64,000 nucleotides of DNA from an uncultured Collinsella sp. (GTDB taxonomy: Bacteria > Actinomycetota > Coriobacteriia > Coriobacteriales > Coriobacteriaceae). The stretch spans positions 62,001-126,000 of the forward strand of contig CAAEMX010000060.1 in the NCBI GenBank assembly GCA_900757185.1, written 5' to 3'. Under the pieces are notes generated by a model. It was not told the DNA's origin and ran no database searches. It was given only the letters and a program-made list of their open reading frames with translations. Below are positions 61,301 through 64,000 of this stretch, piece after piece (the stretch's first letter is position 1; each line of letters opens with the position of its first letter). Made by a program: the position numbers and the translations under genes.

Positions 61301-63056
61301 CTGGATCGCCGAGGTCCGTCAGTCCACGCCCGGCATCGGCCTGATCTCGCCTCCGCCGCACCATGACATCTACTCCATCGAGGACCTGGCAGAGCTGATC
61401 TTTGACCTTAAGAACGCCAACCCCGGTGCGCGCGTGTCGGTCAAGCTGGTCAGCGAGGCCGGCGTCGGTACCATCGCCACCGGTGTTGCCAAGGGTGCCG
61501 CCGACAAGATCTTGATCAGCGGCCACAATGGCGGCTCGGGTGCCGCGGCGCGCGATTCGATCTGGCACGCGGGTCTGCCGCTGGAGCTCGGTCTTGCCGA
61601 GGCCCAGCAGACGCTGCTGCAAAACGGCCTGCGCTCGCGCGTGGTGCTCGAGGCCGACGGCAAGCTCATGGACGGTACCGATGTCGCCGTCGCCTGCCTG
61701 CTGGGCGCCGAGGAGTTTGGCTTTGCGACCATGCCGCTCATCTCGATGGGCTGCCTCATGCAGCGCGACTGCCAGCAGGATACCTGCCCCGCCGGCATCG
61801 CCACGCAAAACTGCCGCCTGCGTCGCGGCTTCCGCGGCAAGCCCGAGCACGTCGAGCGCTTTATGCTCTTTGTTGCCGAGCAACTGCGCGAGGTCATGGC
61901 GAGCCTGGGCTTCCGCACCGTCGACGAGATGGTCGGCCATCCCGAGTGCTTGCGCCAGATCGAGGTCCCGGGCAATCGCAAAGCTAACCTGCTGAATCTG
62001 TCGCCCGTACTGGCAAGCGCGACCTGTGAGTTTGGTGCCCATATCCCGGGTGCCGACGGTCGTCACTTCCTGCCGCAGATGGCCGCGGACAGCGAGCTCA
62101 ACAAGACGCTCGACTCCACGCTGTTCGTGCCCTATACGGCCGATGCCCGTGCCCACTTGCGTCCGATTCGCTTCCGCGCTGATATCGCCAACGTCAACCG
62201 TTGCGTGGGCACCATCCTGGGTAACGCGGTGACCAAGGCACATCCCGAGGGCCTGCCCGCCGGCTCCATCACCATCGATTGCGATGGATCGGCCGGTCAG
62301 AGCTTTGGCGCCTTCCTGCCGCGCGGCATTACGCTCAACGTGTGCGGCGACGCCAACGACTACTTTGGCAAGGGCCTTTCGGGCGGCGAGGTGTCGGTGC
62401 GCCCCAACCCGCATGCGACCTATAAGTTCGACGAAAACATCATCGTGGGCAACGTTGCGTTCTTTGGCGCCACGAGCGGCCGTGGCTTCATCAACGGCCT
62501 GGCCGGCCAGCGCTTTGGCGTACGCAACTCCGGTGCCACCGTGGTGGTCGAGGGTTGCGGCAACCACGGTTGCGAGTACATGACGGGTGGCCTGGCGCTC
62601 ATCCTGGGCGAGGTCGGGCAGAACTTCGCTGCCGGCATGACGGGTGGCGTGGCTTATGTCTTTGACCAGTACGGCACGCTCGATGCCCGCGTGAACCACG
62701 AGAGCGTTGAGCTCAAGGCCCCGACTGCCGGCGAGCTGGCGCAGATTCGCGAGCTCATCCAGGAGCACGTGGACGCGACGCAGAGCCCGCGCGGCATCAA
62801 GCTGCTCTACAGCTTTGAGACGATGAGCAAGCACTTTGTGAAGGTCATTCCGACCGAGTACGAGCGTGTGCTGGCGATTGTCGCTGCGAGCGAGGCTGCC
62901 GGCAAGACACATGCGCAGGCAGAGGAACTGGCGTTTGACATTGTGACCGGTCGCGCGAGTGCCGCGGATGTCGCTCGCTTCGATGTCGCGGGCGGTGCTG
63001 CGGGCACTGCGTCCGTGGCCGCCAGCTCTGTTGCTTCGACCAAGAAGGAGGCGTAA
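58359..63056 (+). CDS. gltB: Glutamate synthase, large subunit
   Basis: This 1565-residue enzyme makes two glutamates from glutamine and 2-oxoglutarate. The N-terminal amidotransferase begins at Cys21 (HDACGIGALADI) after a 20-residue propeptide. The FMN/synthase domain holds PPPHHDIYSIEDLAELIFDL and LISGHNGGSGAAARDSI, and the 3Fe-4S cysteines are in CLMQRDCQQDTCPAG. The C-terminal helix domain has GGLAL and GGEVSVRPN repeats. About 60 extra C-terminal residues are Ala-rich. GGGGAGG precedes the ATG. gltD follows after 5 bases. Confidence 0.96.
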   Translation: MQADSAQQQGLYRPEFDHDACGIGALADINGERHHQILDDALSILVNLEHRGGTGLEKNTGDGAGILFQVPHHFFRKEAQKCGQILPAEGDYGVAMLFFPQDDKGVEDARRVFEEGCAEAGVPLLFWREVPVDPHNLGETARACMPTILQAFLGRPDDTPAGDAFERRLYVCRRTIEKKADAEFALRDKIFYVCSMSSRTIVYKGMLVATQMRRFFIDLNDAAVKTAVALVHSRYSTNTTPSWERAHPNRFIIHNGEINTLKGNVNWIRAREPNLYSPVLQHDLERVMPIINREGSDSAILDNVLEFLVMNGRPLTRAASMLLPEPWDHNDSLSEERRAYDAYQSMLMEPWDGPAAIAFTDGRTLGAALDRNGLRPARYYVTRDGRFMLASEVGTIEVSPENILTSGCLGPGQMLEVDFARGRVIYNDELRARYAKEKPYRDWIAEETLTVDALDRPAAATPAEDAEVPAAVRMAKLGYHWDDVDEVVRPMAQQGKAPLASMGIDAPLACLSKKTRSFFDYFYQLFAQVTNPPIDALREHMVTSTTLYLGNHGNLLEDSRTACQLVRLERPLLSKEEFDRICAIDRVGFKTRRFRAVYRRNAGEGALQAALKQLAEDVEAAVRDGVNIVVLSDRAAAGEVPVPSLLAVGCVHNHLIRAGVRTFADIVVECGDAVSPHDFAALVGYSASGIYPYNAHACIRDLAAHGDLDVTAEQGIANYNKAATAGIVSIMSKMGISTVQSYHSAQIFEAVGFTPEFVNAYFAGTVSRVGGMGVEDVEREQNERYDAALAILKSPAPDQLPTLGLTKWRPLGGEDHLIDPQTVYLLQTACREDSYDTFKEYSARLHRTGRAVRLRDLLDFDASGRTPVALDEVEPALNIVRRFNTGAMSYGSISKEAHECMAIAMNRLHGRSNSGEGGEDPRRETPLANGDSKNSAIKQVASARFGVTSRYLCSAFEIQIKMAQGAKPGEGGHLPGKKVYPWIAEVRQSTPGIGLISPPPHHDIYSIEDLAELIFDLKNANPGARVSVKLVSEAGVGTIATGVAKGAADKILISGHNGGSGAAARDSIWHAGLPLELGLAEAQQTLLQNGLRSRVVLEADGKLMDGTDVAVACLLGAEEFGFATMPLISMGCLMQRDCQQDTCPAGIATQNCRLRRGFRGKPEHVERFMLFVAEQLREVMASLGFRTVDEMVGHPECLRQIEVPGNRKANLLNLSPVLASATCEFGAHIPGADGRHFLPQMAADSELNKTLDSTLFVPYTADARAHLRPIRFRADIANVNRCVGTILGNAVTKAHPEGLPAGSITIDCDGSAGQSFGAFLPRGITLNVCGDANDYFGKGLSGGEVSVRPNPHATYKFDENIIVGNVAFFGATSGRGFINGLAGQRFGVRNSGATVVVEGCGNHGCEYMTGGLALILGEVGQNFAAGMTGGVAYVFDQYGTLDARVNHESVELKAPTAGELAQIRELIQEHVDATQSPRGIKLLYSFETMSKHFVKVIPTEYERVLAIVAASEAAGKTHAQAEELAFDIVTGRASAADVARFDVAGGAAGTASVAASSVASTKKEA

Positions 63057-63061
63057 GTGCC

Positions 63062-64000
63062 ATGGGTAAGCCCGGTGCTTTTCTTGATATCGATCGCGTG
63101 ACCCACGAGCTTCGCCCCGTGGAGGAGCGCAGTCGCGATTTCGATCCGCTGTACGTGGAGCTCGATGACGACGCACGTCGCGCCCAGGCGAGCCGCTGCA
63201 TGATGTGCGGCGTGGCGTTTTGCCAGATGGGCGCGAGCTTTGGCAAGGCGCGCCCGAGCGGCTGCCCGCTGCACAACTTGATTCCCGAGTGGAACGAGCT
63301 AGTGTACCGCGGCCGCTGGGATGAGGCTGCCGAGCGCCTGTCGCTCACCTCGCCCATGCCTGAGTTTACGAGCCGCGTGTGCCCGGCGCTGTGCGAGGCC
63401 GCGTGCAACCTGGGTTCGGTCGACGGCCAGCCCACGACGATCCATGACAACGAGCGTGCGATCAGCGACCACGAATGGGCAAACGGTGGCCCGCGCCGCT
63501 TTGAGCCGGCGGGGGAGGACGCGCCCTCGGTCGCCGTGGTTGGTTCCGGCCCGGCTGGCCTGGTGGCTGCATGGGAACTTGCGCGTCGCGGTGCCCGCGT
63601 GACGGTGTTTGAGCGTGACGACCGCCCGGGCGGCCTGCTCATGTATGGCATTCCCAACATGAAGCTCGAGAAGTCCGTGGTCGAGCGTCGCGTGGCGCTC
63701 ATGCGCGAGCTGGGTATTGTGTTCGAGCTGGGCGCCGACGTGAGCGATCCCAAGGTTACCGCCAGGCTCGACGACTTTGACGCCGTCGTGGTGGCTGCCG
63801 GCGCCCGTGCTCCGCGTGGGCTTTCGGCTGCGAACATTGATGCCCCGGGCGTGGTGTATGCCGTGGACTACCTGACGGCTTCGACCGTCTCGGTGCTCGA
63901 TGGCGGTGAGCCTGCTATTGACGCGCGCGGCCTGGACGTCGTGGTCATTGGCGGTGGCGATACCGGCAACGACTGCGTGGGTACCGCGGTGCGTCAGGGC
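63062..64000 (+). CDS. gltD: Glutamate synthase, small subunit (3' end beyond the window)
   Basis: The visible 313 residues are the start of the NADPH-oxidising subunit. The N-terminal Cys cluster for two 4Fe-4S centres reads RCMMCGVAFCQMG, SGCPLHN and VCPALCEAACN. The FAD-binding motif is VAVVGSGPAGLVAAWELARR (about 157-176), and the NADPH motif VVVIGGGDTGNDCVG comes at the window edge. It passes electrons from NADPH to GltB. GAAGGAGG precedes the ATG. Confidence 0.95.
   Translation, partial: MGKPGAFLDIDRVTHELRPVEERSRDFDPLYVELDDDARRAQASRCMMCGVAFCQMGASFGKARPSGCPLHNLIPEWNELVYRGRWDEAAERLSLTSPMPEFTSRVCPALCEAACNLGSVDGQPTTIHDNERAISDHEWANGGPRRFEPAGEDAPSVAVVGSGPAGLVAAWELARRGARVTVFERDDRPGGLLMYGIPNMKLEKSVVERRVALMRELGIVFELGADVSDPKVTARLDDFDAVVVAAGARAPRGLSAANIDAPGVVYAVDYLTASTVSVLDGGEPAIDARGLDVVVIGGGDTGNDCVGTAVRQG

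Overview
The window looks like a chromosomal segment of a Coriobacteriia actinobacterium close to Collinsella. This rests on the gene content and GC-rich codon use, the alanine/lysine-rich tails on L17 and L31, the frequent TAG stops, and the many short hairpin repeats between genes. The taxonomic call is inference from gene style, not from a database search.

Layout. (1) 1-1124: the end of an unknown gene and an XdhC-family molybdoenzyme maturation factor. (2) 1450-12130: the spc and alpha ribosomal-protein operons (rplE to rplQ with secY, adk, map, infA, rpoA), then truA. The S10 half of the supercluster (rpsJ to rplX) is not upstream of rplE. (3) 12292-25853: a glycosyltransferase, argR, a class A penicillin-binding protein, a U32 peptidase, tyrS, adenine deaminase, two HAD phosphatases, citrate synthase and an ACT-domain protein. 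(4) 26034-33308: an accessory island between two 64-bp direct repeats. It holds a 5'-truncated tyrosine integrase, a YozG-like HTH protein with its DUF2975 membrane partner, and an unusual ABC system: a fused double permease, a separate ATPase, a permease-ATPase fusion and a small secreted protein. (5) 33533-46073: rpmE, secA, prfB, a YitT-family protein, split transketolase, ftsEX and rnr. (6) 46251-51997: an orphan serine recombinase, a MurNAc-recycling cluster (murR-murQ-murP-mupG) and an ArsC/Spx-like protein. (7) 52132-64000: a small hypothetical gene, tRNA-Gln and tRNA-Glu, a TPR protein and smpB, a flavin reductase with rubredoxin, mntH, gpmA, and gltB with the start of gltD, which runs off the window.

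The housekeeping blocks work as expected. secY and secA belong to one export pathway. ftsEX and the penicillin-binding protein act in wall synthesis and division, and the mur cluster recovers wall sugars. The flavin reductase and rubredoxin suit an anaerobe that detoxifies oxygen.

The most unusual points are these: release factor 2 carries Ser-Pro-Thr where Ser-Pro-Phe is expected; the ABC/secreted-protein island; arrays of 57-bp palindromes at an exact 80-bp period; a family of small hairpins with a conserved GGGGAC-type loop but different, still complementary arms; a 128-bp nested palindrome; and four genes whose Shine-Dalgarno sequence directly follows a terminator-like hairpin.
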